Shown piece by piece: positions 1 through 6,164 of a stretch of DNA of 39,544 nt. Each line of letters starts with the position of its first letter. The first letter of the stretch is position 1. The notes beneath the pieces are model-generated. The model saw only the letters and a list, made by a program, of their open reading frames with translations. It was not told the origin of the DNA and ran no database searches. The stretch comes from Candidatus Nomurabacteria bacterium. GTDB taxonomy: Bacteria > Patescibacteriota > Minisyncoccia > Phycocordibacterales > UBA9973. The stretch lies in assembly GCA_028286485.1 (NCBI GenBank), contig JAQBRM010000030.1, positions 1-39,544 on the forward strand. Direction: 5' to 3'. The translations under genes and the position numbers were made by a program.

Positions 1-44
1 TGCGGCCAGCAATGAACTGGCCCCCAGCACCTCCGGAAAAGTTG

Positions 45-69
45 TTGAAATAACCTACGGTTATTTCAA
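45..69 (-). terminator. Hairpin at the end of rplJ-rplL
   Basis: A perfect inverted repeat (45-55 pairs with 59-69, three-base loop) overlaps the rplL stop codon. On the minus strand it is followed after three bases by a short T-run (CAACTTTT). Its place at the end of the operon supports transcription termination or 3'-end protection. The T-run is weak, so termination efficiency is uncertain. Confidence 0.55.
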
Positions 70-453
70 TTCAACTTTTCCTCCGGCTTCCTCAATGGAT
101 TTCTTGAGGGCTTCTGCTTCGTCTTTCTTCAAACCATCTTTCAATGTTGAAGGAGCTGCATCCACGAGATCCTTGGCTTCCTTGAGCCCAAGACCAAGCG
201 CTTCCTTTACTACTTTCATCACCGCGATTTTCTGTTCGCCGGCTGATGCCAGTACTACGGTGAAGCTGTCTTTTTCTTCCGCTTCACCGGCCGCTGCTGC
301 AGGACCAGCTACTGCTACTGCAGAGGCTGATACACCGAATTTTTCTTCGAACACTTTTACCAGTTCGTTCAGTTCAAGTACGCTTAGCCCTTCGATAGCA
401 CTAACGATGTCCTTGAATTTCTTAGGAACTTCTACGTTGTTATTTTCTTCCAT
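61..453 (-). CDS. rplL: 50S ribosomal protein bL12 (L7/L12)
   Basis: bL12 forms the flexible stalk of the large ribosomal subunit, which recruits and activates the translational GTPases. The 130-residue product is slightly longer than the usual 120-125. Residues about 10-45 form the helical dimerisation domain that binds L10, an Ala/Gly/Val-rich hinge follows at about 46-60, and the C-terminal domain carries the conserved [16 protein letters not shown] helix and ends in GGKVELK. It lies 31 bases downstream of rplJ in the classical order. No Shine-Dalgarno sequence precedes the ATG, only an AT-rich stretch. Confidence 0.97.
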   Translation of the reverse strand: MEENNNVEVPKKFKDIVSAIEGLSVLELNELVKVFEEKFGVSASAVAVAGPAAAAGEAEEKDSFTVVLASAGEQKIAVMKVVKEALGLGLKEAKDLVDAAPSTLKDGLKKDEAEALKKSIEEAGGKVELK

Positions 454-484
454 ATGTTTAATTTAAAGTTTATTAATAGAAATG

Positions 485-973
485 CTATGCATTCTTCCTT
501 GCAATTTGATCGAGCGCAATTGCGAACCGCTGAATTGGTGAATTGATGATATTGACGAACATGCCACGAAGCGTTTGCAACGGTGGAATGGTAGCAATAG
601 CCATCATTTCTGTTTGGTTTTTGTATCCTTTTTCAAATACGCCGCCGACAATACTGATGATACCCTTGTTGGTAGTCTGGAAGTCATAGACTTCTCGTGC
701 TGCCGCCAATGGATCGGTACTGTATGCCACAGCCACTTCGCCTTCCAACGGAGGAAGTTCTCCCGTGTAGCCTTGCTCTGCGAGCACGCGCTTCAAGAGG
801 GTTTTCTTCCCTACCTTATACCCTACGTCTGAAGCACGAAGCTTGCGACGGAGTGCATTACTGTTGAGGACAGTTTGCTTGTTGAACTGGACGAATACCA
901 CTGACTCGGCCCCAGTTACAATATCTGAAAAAGAGGACACGATTTCGTGCTTTTTCTCTTTTGAAATTGCCAT
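485..973 (-). CDS. rplJ: 50S ribosomal protein uL10
   Basis: uL10 is the base of the ribosomal stalk: it binds 23S rRNA with L11 and carries the L12 dimers. The 162-residue length fits bacterial L10. Visible family features are the N-terminal KEKKHEIV helix, the KKTLLKRVL segment, and a C-terminal helix for L12 binding (about 130-162). It is the first gene of rplJ-rplL, is transcribed from a good sigma70-type promoter at 1095-1122, and is preceded by an L10-type leader, so autoregulation by L10(L12)n is likely. No Shine-Dalgarno sequence is visible. Confidence 0.97.
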   Translation of the reverse strand: MAISKEKKHEIVSSFSDIVTGAESVVFVQFNKQTVLNSNALRRKLRASDVGYKVGKKTLLKRVLAEQGYTGELPPLEGEVAVAYSTDPLAAAREVYDFQTTNKGIISIVGGVFEKGYKNQTEMMAIATIPPLQTLRGMFVNIINSPIQRFAIALDQIARKNA

Positions 974-1011
974 AATAATTTGTTTAATGAACGTGTAAGT
1001 AAATAGAGTTT

Positions 1012-1088
1012 GACCTCGGCAGGCATTTATTATCCCAGCATCCTTCGCTTGCGCTCAGGACCTGCGGCCTGCTGTCTCTGACCTACAC
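1012..1088 (-). ncRNA. Ribosomal protein L10 leader (autoregulatory mRNA element)
   Basis: The minus-strand leader of rplJ contains the two signature halves of the bacterial L10 leader: GTAGGTCAGAGACAGCAGG near its 5' end (1068-1088) and CCTGCCGAGGTC near its 3' end (1012-1023). These pair (AGCAGG/CCTGC, plus outer pairs) to close a stem with internal bulges. The middle segment adds a further hairpin. In other bacteria this kink-turn-like element binds the L10(L12)4 complex and represses rplJL translation. The match is by eye to the known consensus; position and orientation support it. Confidence 0.8.
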
Positions 1089-1094
1089 GCTGTT

Positions 1095-1122
1095 ACTGTA
1101 TCAAAAATGCCCGAAAAGTCAA
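1095..1122 (-). promoter_or_regulatory. rplJ promoter (TTGACT-16-TACAGT)
   Basis: On the minus strand a near-consensus -35 (TTGACT, 1117-1122) is separated by 16 bases from a -10 (TACAGT, 1095-1100). Predicted initiation near 1088 coincides with the first base of the recognisable L10 leader, which supports the assignment. Confidence 0.75.
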
Positions 1123-1123
1123 C

Positions 1124-1152
1124 GGTACCTGAAATAAATGGTACCAGGTACC
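1124..1152. repeat. GGTACC inverted/direct repeat cluster, possible operator
   Basis: GGTACCTG (1124-1131) is an inverted repeat of CAGGTACC (1145-1152), and a third GGTACC sits at 1140-1145, so the palindromic hexamer occurs three times in 29 bases. It abuts the rplJ -35 on one side and precedes the HicB/HicA-like genes on the other. HicB-type antitoxins often bind palindromes upstream of their operon, so an operator is plausible. As plus-strand RNA it would be an 8-bp hairpin followed by T5, so a terminator cannot be excluded. Confidence 0.45.
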
Positions 1153-1226
1153 TTTTTATAAAATCTTTAGTATTTCTCCAGCCAGAATTGATATTGAATG
1201 TGTATTATATTATGATGATTTTATAT

Positions 1227-1496
1227 ATGAAGTTACCGCTAACAATTTTTAAGGAAGGGAAACAATTCGTGGCGTATACGCCAGCGTTGGATATTGCTAC
1301 AGCCGGAAAAACCGAGAAGGATGCGCGGAGAATGTTTCGGGAATTGGTTTCCGTTTTCATGGAAGAAATAATAACAACCGGCACGGCAGAAGAAGTACTT
1401 ACAGAGCTTGGCTGGAAGAAAGAGCAGGAAAAATGGAATCCTCCCCAATTGGCATCTTCGGATTTTATTGATATCAATATACCAGCGTTTGCATAA
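1227..1496 (+). CDS. hicB: HicB-family antitoxin-like protein
   Basis: The 89-residue product has the HicB partial RNase H-like fold signature: a short strand (LPLTIFKEGKQFVAYTPALD), a GKT turn, and then a helix beginning EKDARRMFRELV. HicB antitoxins neutralise HicA mRNA interferases and often autoregulate. The next gene begins three bases after this stop and is HicA-like, so the pair is read as a toxin-antitoxin operon in the order antitoxin-toxin. The ATG at 1227 fits the family start best. The ATG at 1215 is an alternative, because a TATTAT box lies six bases before it. There is no obvious DNA-binding domain in the C-terminal tail. Confidence 0.7.
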   Translation: MKLPLTIFKEGKQFVAYTPALDIATAGKTEKDARRMFRELVSVFMEEIITTGTAEEVLTELGWKKEQEKWNPPQLASSDFIDINIPAFA

Positions 1497-1499
1497 TCA

Positions 1500-1733
1500 A
1501 TGCCGAAAATACCACTCACGCACTGGAAGGAATTCGAGCGATTTTTGCTATCAGTCGGTTGCGGGTTTAAAAGAGAGAGGGGCGATCATCGTATCTATGG
1601 AAAACCGGGGATTAAAAGGCCGATTGTGATTCCACGAAATAATCCCCTCCCCTTGTTCATTATCTTAAATAATTTAAAAGTATTGGGGATAACAAGAGAG
1701 GAATATATTCAAAAAACTATTGAATGCCGATGA
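1500..1733 (+). CDS. hicA: HicA-family mRNA interferase-like toxin
   Basis: The 77-residue basic product matches the HicA dsRBD-like fold: an N-terminal helix (HWKEFERFLLSVGCGFKRE), the strand with the key His (GDHRIYGKP, usually G-S-H in the family), then IVIPRNNPLP and a C-terminal helix ending REEYIQ. HicA cleaves mRNA, and the conserved His is the catalytic residue. The gene is translationally close to the upstream HicB-like gene and overlaps the 3' end of the convergent cupredoxin-like gene by 17 bases. Family assignment is good; toxicity is inferred. Confidence 0.72.
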   Translation: MPKIPLTHWKEFERFLLSVGCGFKRERGDHRIYGKPGIKRPIVIPRNNPLPLFIILNNLKVLGITREEYIQKTIECR

Positions 1734-2157
1734 TGCCCACGTTGTGGAGTGAGTCACAGCTGACCGGATAGGTGTCGTGGGTACCGAATGATAAAACGAC
1801 ATGGCCGAATGCCCCCACACTATAACTTTGCGCCCCGACGGTAATGGATCGTTGATAGTTGGAACGGTTATCGAACATGATCGTGTCCCCCACCTGTACC
1901 GTCATGGTAGCCGGACTGGCCACGCAATTTTTATCAAACTGCATAATGTTGTTGCTGTATGACTGAGCGATATTTTGTATGGCATCATTTGTTTGCACCG
2001 GGTACGCTTTATTGTCATTAATAAAATGCTGCGGATTGGGTAGGAATACTATCGGACTCTGAAAGTAGACATGCTTACGATAGAGCGTCCACGTTACAGC
2101 AACCGCCAGAATCACCGCAATAGCGATAATGATGACTGTCTTGTGCTTGGCCCACAT
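1717..2157 (-). CDS. Membrane-anchored cupredoxin-like protein (first paralogue)
   Basis: The 146-residue product has a single N-terminal membrane helix (residues about 8-25) and an extracytoplasmic beta domain of cupredoxin type (MTVQVGDTIMFDNRS, then SITVGAQSYSVG, then SCDSLHNVGIIGI). In blue-copper proteins the ligands are His, Cys, His and Met. Here only the Cys and a nearby His (C-x3-H) are visible and the first His position is not. Copper binding may therefore be altered or lost, and a structural role is possible. It follows a paralogue by 10 bases, so the two are co-transcribed. Confidence 0.65.
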   Translation of the reverse strand: MWAKHKTVIIIAIAVILAVAVTWTLYRKHVYFQSPIVFLPNPQHFINDNKAYPVQTNDAIQNIAQSYSNNIMQFDKNCVASPATMTVQVGDTIMFDNRSNYQRSITVGAQSYSVGAFGHVVLSFGTHDTYPVSCDSLHNVGIIGIQ

Positions 2158-2167
2158 ACGGTGACTA

Positions 2168-2620
2168 CTATTCTACGCCGATATTTGCAACGTTCGGCTT
2201 GTTGTCGCAATTGATAATAGTAGTACCTTTGCCGGTGAGGACGATCGGTCGGTAATGCAATCCAGCCATCGGATATGACCGGCCACTGATCGTAATGGTA
2301 TGTGACACGGTACTGTTGTCCACCAAGAGCACGGTGGTGCCTGCCTTCAATGCTTGTGTAATAGGAGTAGCAGTACAATCAGCGGCAAACGTCACACTCT
2401 GGTTGGCATACTTTTTCAATGTAGCATTCCACGCCATCATGGCTGCAGAAGGAGTGGCGGTGTGTACAGGCTTGGCTGCGACAGGCACAGGGGTGGTCAC
2501 CGTGTCAGTCGTAGGCGCTACGGCTGTTTTTTTGAAATACGGCATAGCCAACGCTAGAATAATGACGACAATAATTGCCAGGCCGGCGTATAATAAATGC
2601 TTATTGTTATTTTGTTCCAT
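2168..2620 (-). CDS. Membrane-anchored cupredoxin-like protein (second paralogue)
   Basis: The 150-residue product begins MEQNNNKHLL and has one membrane helix (about residues 8-26), a Thr/Pro/Val-rich linker and a cupredoxin-like domain (ITQALKAGTTVLLVDNSTVSHTI in two parts, then TTIINCDNKPNVANIGVE). It keeps the first His (VSHTI) and the Cys but lacks the C-terminal His/Met pair. That is the opposite defect to its downstream paralogue. The ATG at 2620 is chosen because a TACAAT box ends eight bases upstream. An upstream in-frame start would run through the divergent promoter. Function is unknown; extracytoplasmic redox or metal handling is one possibility. Confidence 0.65.
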   Translation of the reverse strand: MEQNNNKHLLYAGLAIIVVIILALAMPYFKKTAVAPTTDTVTTPVPVAAKPVHTATPSAAMMAWNATLKKYANQSVTFAADCTATPITQALKAGTTVLLVDNSTVSHTITISGRSYPMAGLHYRPIVLTGKGTTIINCDNKPNVANIGVE

Positions 2621-2628
2621 ATGGCCAT

Positions 2629-2652
2629 ATTGTACCACAAATGGTATATACT
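2629..2652. promoter_or_regulatory. Overlapping divergent -10 boxes, both adjacent to start codons
   Basis: The minus-strand TACAAT (2629-2634) lies eight bases before the ATG at 2620. The plus-strand TATACT (2647-2652) lies six bases before the ATG at 2659. Both predict initiation at or within two bases of the start codon, that is leaderless mRNAs, from a 39-base divergent interval. A -35 is not clear for either. Confidence 0.5.
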
Positions 2653-2658
2653 GGTTCA

Positions 2659-3939
2659 ATGTTCCAACACCAGCGTTCCATGCTTTTCTTGGGAGACTGT
2701 CTATCGTTATTACTGGCCTTTTGGGCCATGACCCTCCTACGATTTAACATTCATATTGACCATGCCTTTTTACTGCAGCAGGCGCGCCTCTTTGCGTGGC
2801 TGTTCGTCATATGGCTGGTAGTCTTTTTTGTTTTTGATCTGTACAACCTGCGCCGCATCAATCCCAACCCACTGAACATCGGTCTCTTGCTCGCCAGCAC
2901 GGCGGTGAACATCGTGCTCGGCGTGGTCTACTTTTATATTTTTTCCGCTAACAATGGCATCAGCCCGAAGACCAACCTGATCCTCGTGGCAGTATTCTCT
3001 CTCGTCTTGCTCATCATCTGGCGGCGCTTGTTCTACCATCTCTTCACCATGCGCTTCACGCGCTCTATTGCCATCATCGGCACCAGTCCCCTGATTGCCG
3101 AGCTGAAGGCGGAATTCCAAACCCATCCTCACTTTGGCGATTTGGCAACGCATTGGCAGACCAGTGAAGAAGTCAGTACCGAGAGCGACGTGAATATTCT
3201 AATCGCCGAACAGATTGATCCGCAGCTTTTCTTAACACTTGCCCAACAACTCAATGCCGAGCCAATGACCCTGATCGAAAGCTACGAAACATTCTTCGGT
3301 AAGGTACCGCTATCATTGATTGGCAATGAACATGCCACCGCCATCATGACCCGCCATGACAACAAAGCCCTCCATTTCTTCACCCGCGTCGTTGAAATAG
3401 TTTTTGCATCCTTTATTCTGATCATCACTTCCCCTTTTCTGTTGATTGCAATCATCGCGCGATTGATTGAGGACGGAAACCCGATCTTTTACAACCACCA
3501 ACGCGTTGGCAAGAATGGCACACTCTTCACCGTGTACAAACTGCGCTCCATGGTCAAGAAAGCCGAGAAGGAAGGCGCGGTTTGGGCCGATAAGAAAGAC
3601 CTGCGCATTACCCTCGTCGGAAAAATCCTGCGCAAGACCCACCTCGATGAAGTACCGCAAATGATCAATATCATCAAAGGTGATATTGCCCTCGTCGGTC
3701 CCCGCCCCGAACGCCCCGAGTTCGTCTCCCAGCTCGAGCAGCACATCCCCTACTACTTCCTGCGCCACACCATCCGTCCGGGCTTCACCGGCTGGGCCCA
3801 GATCAAATACCGCTACGCCCGCACCGTCGACGACGCCAAGGAGAAATTCGAATATGATTTGTACTATTTGAAAAACCGTACCCTTCTTCTCGATATCGGC
3901 ATCGTATTGAAAACGCTGCAAATAATCTTCACGCATTAA
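2659..3939 (+). CDS. Polyprenyl-phosphate sugar-1-phosphate transferase (WbaP/WcaJ type)
   Basis: This enzyme transfers a hexose- or HexNAc-1-phosphate from a nucleotide sugar to undecaprenyl phosphate, priming glycan synthesis on the inner membrane face. The 427-residue product has four N-terminal membrane helices, a CoA-binding-like middle domain (IAIIGTSPLIAEL) and a C-terminal catalytic domain after another hydrophobic segment. That domain carries QRVGKNGTLFTVYKLRSM, THLDEVPQMINIIKGD, LVGPRPERPEF and RPGFTGWAQI. The start at 2659 is chosen from the -10 box six bases upstream; ATG 2641 is an alternative. It heads the plus-strand glycan operon and its stop is three bases before the flippase. 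The substrate sugar cannot be told from sequence. Confidence 0.93.
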   Translation: MFQHQRSMLFLGDCLSLLLAFWAMTLLRFNIHIDHAFLLQQARLFAWLFVIWLVVFFVFDLYNLRRINPNPLNIGLLLASTAVNIVLGVVYFYIFSANNGISPKTNLILVAVFSLVLLIIWRRLFYHLFTMRFTRSIAIIGTSPLIAELKAEFQTHPHFGDLATHWQTSEEVSTESDVNILIAEQIDPQLFLTLAQQLNAEPMTLIESYETFFGKVPLSLIGNEHATAIMTRHDNKALHFFTRVVEIVFASFILIITSPFLLIAIIARLIEDGNPIFYNHQRVGKNGTLFTVYKLRSMVKKAEKEGAVWADKKDLRITLVGKILRKTHLDEVPQMINIIKGDIALVGPRPERPEFVSQLEQHIPYYFLRHTIRPGFTGWAQIKYRYARTVDDAKEKFEYDLYYLKNRTLLLDIGIVLKTLQIIFTH

Positions 3940-3942
3940 TAT

Positions 3943-5388
3943 ATGAATCGTCTAAAAAATTTCTTCTTTAAGAATACCAGTACCAAACAAACAGTTGCTA
4001 AAAATACCGTTTGGCTTTTTCTGGGAGAAATACTGGGTCGTATATTGAAATTAGTCGTCATTGTTTTTGCCACTCGCGTGCTCGGTGTTAATGGCTGGGG
4101 GGCCTTTTCGTATGCTTTGGCCTTTGTCTCCGTTTTTTATGTCTTTGGCGATATTGGTATCAATACGTTTATCACTAAAGAATTATCTCAAGGGGGTGAA
4201 GAAAAATATCAATACCTCACCGCTTCATTAGTGCTTAAATTGGGGCTCTTATTATTGTCACTGGTGGTATCTCTTTTTCTCATTCCTCATCTTGGAACCG
4301 TACCATTAAGTCTTAAAATCGTTTTAGCATTAGCACTGCTTAATTTCTCCGATTCGCTACGAGAATTTGTTTTATCAATCAATCGCGCGCTTGAAAGAAT
4401 GGAACGTGAAGCGTTCATAAAAATTCTAATTAATGCCATCACTACTATCTTGGGCATAATCCTCCTCATTGCTCATCCTTCCCCGCTTTCTTTGGCTGTA
4501 GCGTACGCCACCGGCAGTATCATAGGAAGCATTGCGGCAATATGGATCATTGCCGGTGATCTTAAAAATATACAATGGAAATTCTCCACCAAGACCATCA
4601 GAGTGGTGGTCGACTTTGCATGGCCTTTTGTTGCCACCACACTTTTTTCCGTCGTGATTGCAAACATTGATACTATCATGCTGGGCCAGATGAAATCGGT
4701 TACTGAAGTAGGTTTGTATGCTGCCGCAGAACGCATCGTGCAGTTCTTAGCAATTATTCCCATCTTTGTAGGTCTTTCCACCTTTCCTCTCATGGCAAAA
4801 AATAAAGAGGATCCTATTGCTTCAAAACGTATTTTTGAAAAAATTATGACCATTATTTTGGCGTTGGCGTTTCCTATCGCCATTGGAGGTATGCTGTTGA
4901 GCGGCGCTATTATGACCACTGTCTTTGGTGCTTCTTATACAACCGGATCAACAGTATTGATTATTTTAATGATTTCAGCATTCGTTGATTTTCCCAATCT
5001 TATTCTCAGCAACGCCATCTTTGCGCGAAATTTGCAAAAGAAATTTATTATTGCCACCGCAATCGGTGTCTGTGCCAATGTACTATTAAACCTCTATCTT
5101 ATCCCTCGGTATGGCGCTGTCGGAGCCGCTCTTTCTACTGTTGGCTCGCAACTTTTCATCATGATCATCAATTGGCAAATGCTTAAAAGTTTTTTCTCGT
5201 TCAGCGTGGTGCCGAAACTCGGCAAAATTATCGTCGCGAATATACTGATAGCGGGCGTAATAATTCTGTGTAGCGCACTAAGCATGTATTTCATCATTAC
5301 CATTGTTATTGCTGTCCTGCTATACATGCTCATATTATATGCATTAAAAGAACAGGTGCTGACTGATATCTTCGGCCTCATTTTATAA
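3943..5388 (+). CDS. Wzx-type polysaccharide/lipid-linked oligosaccharide flippase
   Basis: The 481-residue product is hydrophobic throughout, with about 12-14 predicted membrane helices, and matches the polysaccharide biosynthesis (MOP superfamily) flippases. Features include the N-terminal KNTVWLFLGEILGRILKL helix, the TRVLGVNGWGAFSYAL segment and the mid-protein GLYAAAERIVQFLAIIP. Such proteins move undecaprenyl-PP-linked oligosaccharides to the outer face of the membrane. It lies between the priming transferase and a GT2. Its codons are more AT-rich than those of the 3' half of the preceding gene, a composition step that suggests separate histories. Confidence 0.92.
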   Translation: MNRLKNFFFKNTSTKQTVAKNTVWLFLGEILGRILKLVVIVFATRVLGVNGWGAFSYALAFVSVFYVFGDIGINTFITKELSQGGEEKYQYLTASLVLKLGLLLLSLVVSLFLIPHLGTVPLSLKIVLALALLNFSDSLREFVLSINRALERMEREAFIKILINAITTILGIILLIAHPSPLSLAVAYATGSIIGSIAAIWIIAGDLKNIQWKFSTKTIRVVVDFAWPFVATTLFSVVIANIDTIMLGQMKSVTEVGLYAAAERIVQFLAIIPIFVGLSTFPLMAKNKEDPIASKRIFEKIMTIILALAFPIAIGGMLLSGAIMTTVFGASYTTGSTVLIILMISAFVDFPNLILSNAIFARNLQKKFIIATAIGVCANVLLNLYLIPRYGAVGAALSTVGSQLFIMIINWQMLKSFFSFSVVPKLGKIIVANILIAGVIILCSALSMYFIITIVIAVLLYMLILYALKEQVLTDIFGLIL

Positions 5389-5393
5389 TCAGT

Positions 5394-6164
5394 ATGAAAA
5401 AAATAAGTATTTGCATACCAACATATGAAATGAAAGGAAAGGGGCACGTATTCCTCGAGCAAAGCTTCGGCATATTTGCCGAGCAAACATATCAAGATTT
5501 TGATATCGTTATATCGGATCACTCCCAAGATACTGCAATCGAAGATCTGTGTAAAACATATGCTGATAAACTGGATATTTACTACTATCGCAATACGGAA
5601 AATCGCGGCAACTCCTCTGCTAATATCAACAATGCCATTAAAAAAGCTACCGGCCAACTCATTAAGGTGCTTTTCCAGGATGATTTTCTTTTTCATGAAA
5701 AAGCATTGGCGGAAATTGCAAACTGTTTTGATGTGGAAAAGGATCACTGGCTGGTCAGTGGTTGCACTCATACCACAGACGGTACGACTTTTTTCAAACC
5801 GTTTTATCCTCGTCCTGATACCATACATTCCATATGGATAAAAACAGTATACAGCTCACCCTCCACCCTTACTATAAAAAACGATAGCCCGCTGCTTTTT
5901 GACGAGAGTCTGATATGGCTGATGGATAGTGATTATTATCGACGCTGTTATGATAAATTCGGCGAACCAAAAATTTTACATACTATCAATGTGGTAAACC
6001 GCGTCGGGGATCATCAAGTAACTAATACCGTAGCCAGCAGGGCATTGCAAAAAAGAGAGTACACCATGATGCTCGAGCGATATGAAAGAGGTCTCAATTT
6101 CTGGTATTATAGAACCGTCGGCTGCCTGAAAGATTTCATAAAACACATGCTCGGCAAGATATGA
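5394..6164 (+). CDS. GT2 family glycosyltransferase
   Basis: The 256-residue product has a GT-A fold start (KISICIPTYEM), a strand ending IVISDHSQD and the nucleotide-sugar/metal motif in VLFQDDFLF (about residue 100). The acceptor half carries SLIWLMDSDYYRRC. It is soluble apart from a basic, hydrophobic C-terminus that may associate with the membrane. It would add one sugar to the lipid-linked oligosaccharide; the donor is unknown. The stop overlaps the next start as ATGA, which indicates translational coupling. Confidence 0.88.
   Translation: MKKISICIPTYEMKGKGHVFLEQSFGIFAEQTYQDFDIVISDHSQDTAIEDLCKTYADKLDIYYYRNTENRGNSSANINNAIKKATGQLIKVLFQDDFLFHEKALAEIANCFDVEKDHWLVSGCTHTTDGTTFFKPFYPRPDTIHSIWIKTVYSSPSTLTIKNDSPLLFDESLIWLMDSDYYRRCYDKFGEPKILHTINVVNRVGDHQVTNTVASRALQKREYTMMLERYERGLNFWYYRTVGCLKDFIKHMLGKI

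Noticed and set aside
4-22. GGCCAG/CTGGCC hairpin at the left edge
   Set aside because: Six-base arms with no T-run and no gene context inside the window; too little to assign.
95-466. Plus-strand ORF of 123 codons over rplL
   Set aside because: A shadow of the strongly conserved rplL on the other strand; the translation is low-complexity Ser/Thr/Ala.
3313-3936. Minus-strand ORF of 207 codons under the sugar-phosphate transferase gene
   Set aside because: Antisense to the most conserved catalytic domain of the real gene; no recognisable protein features.
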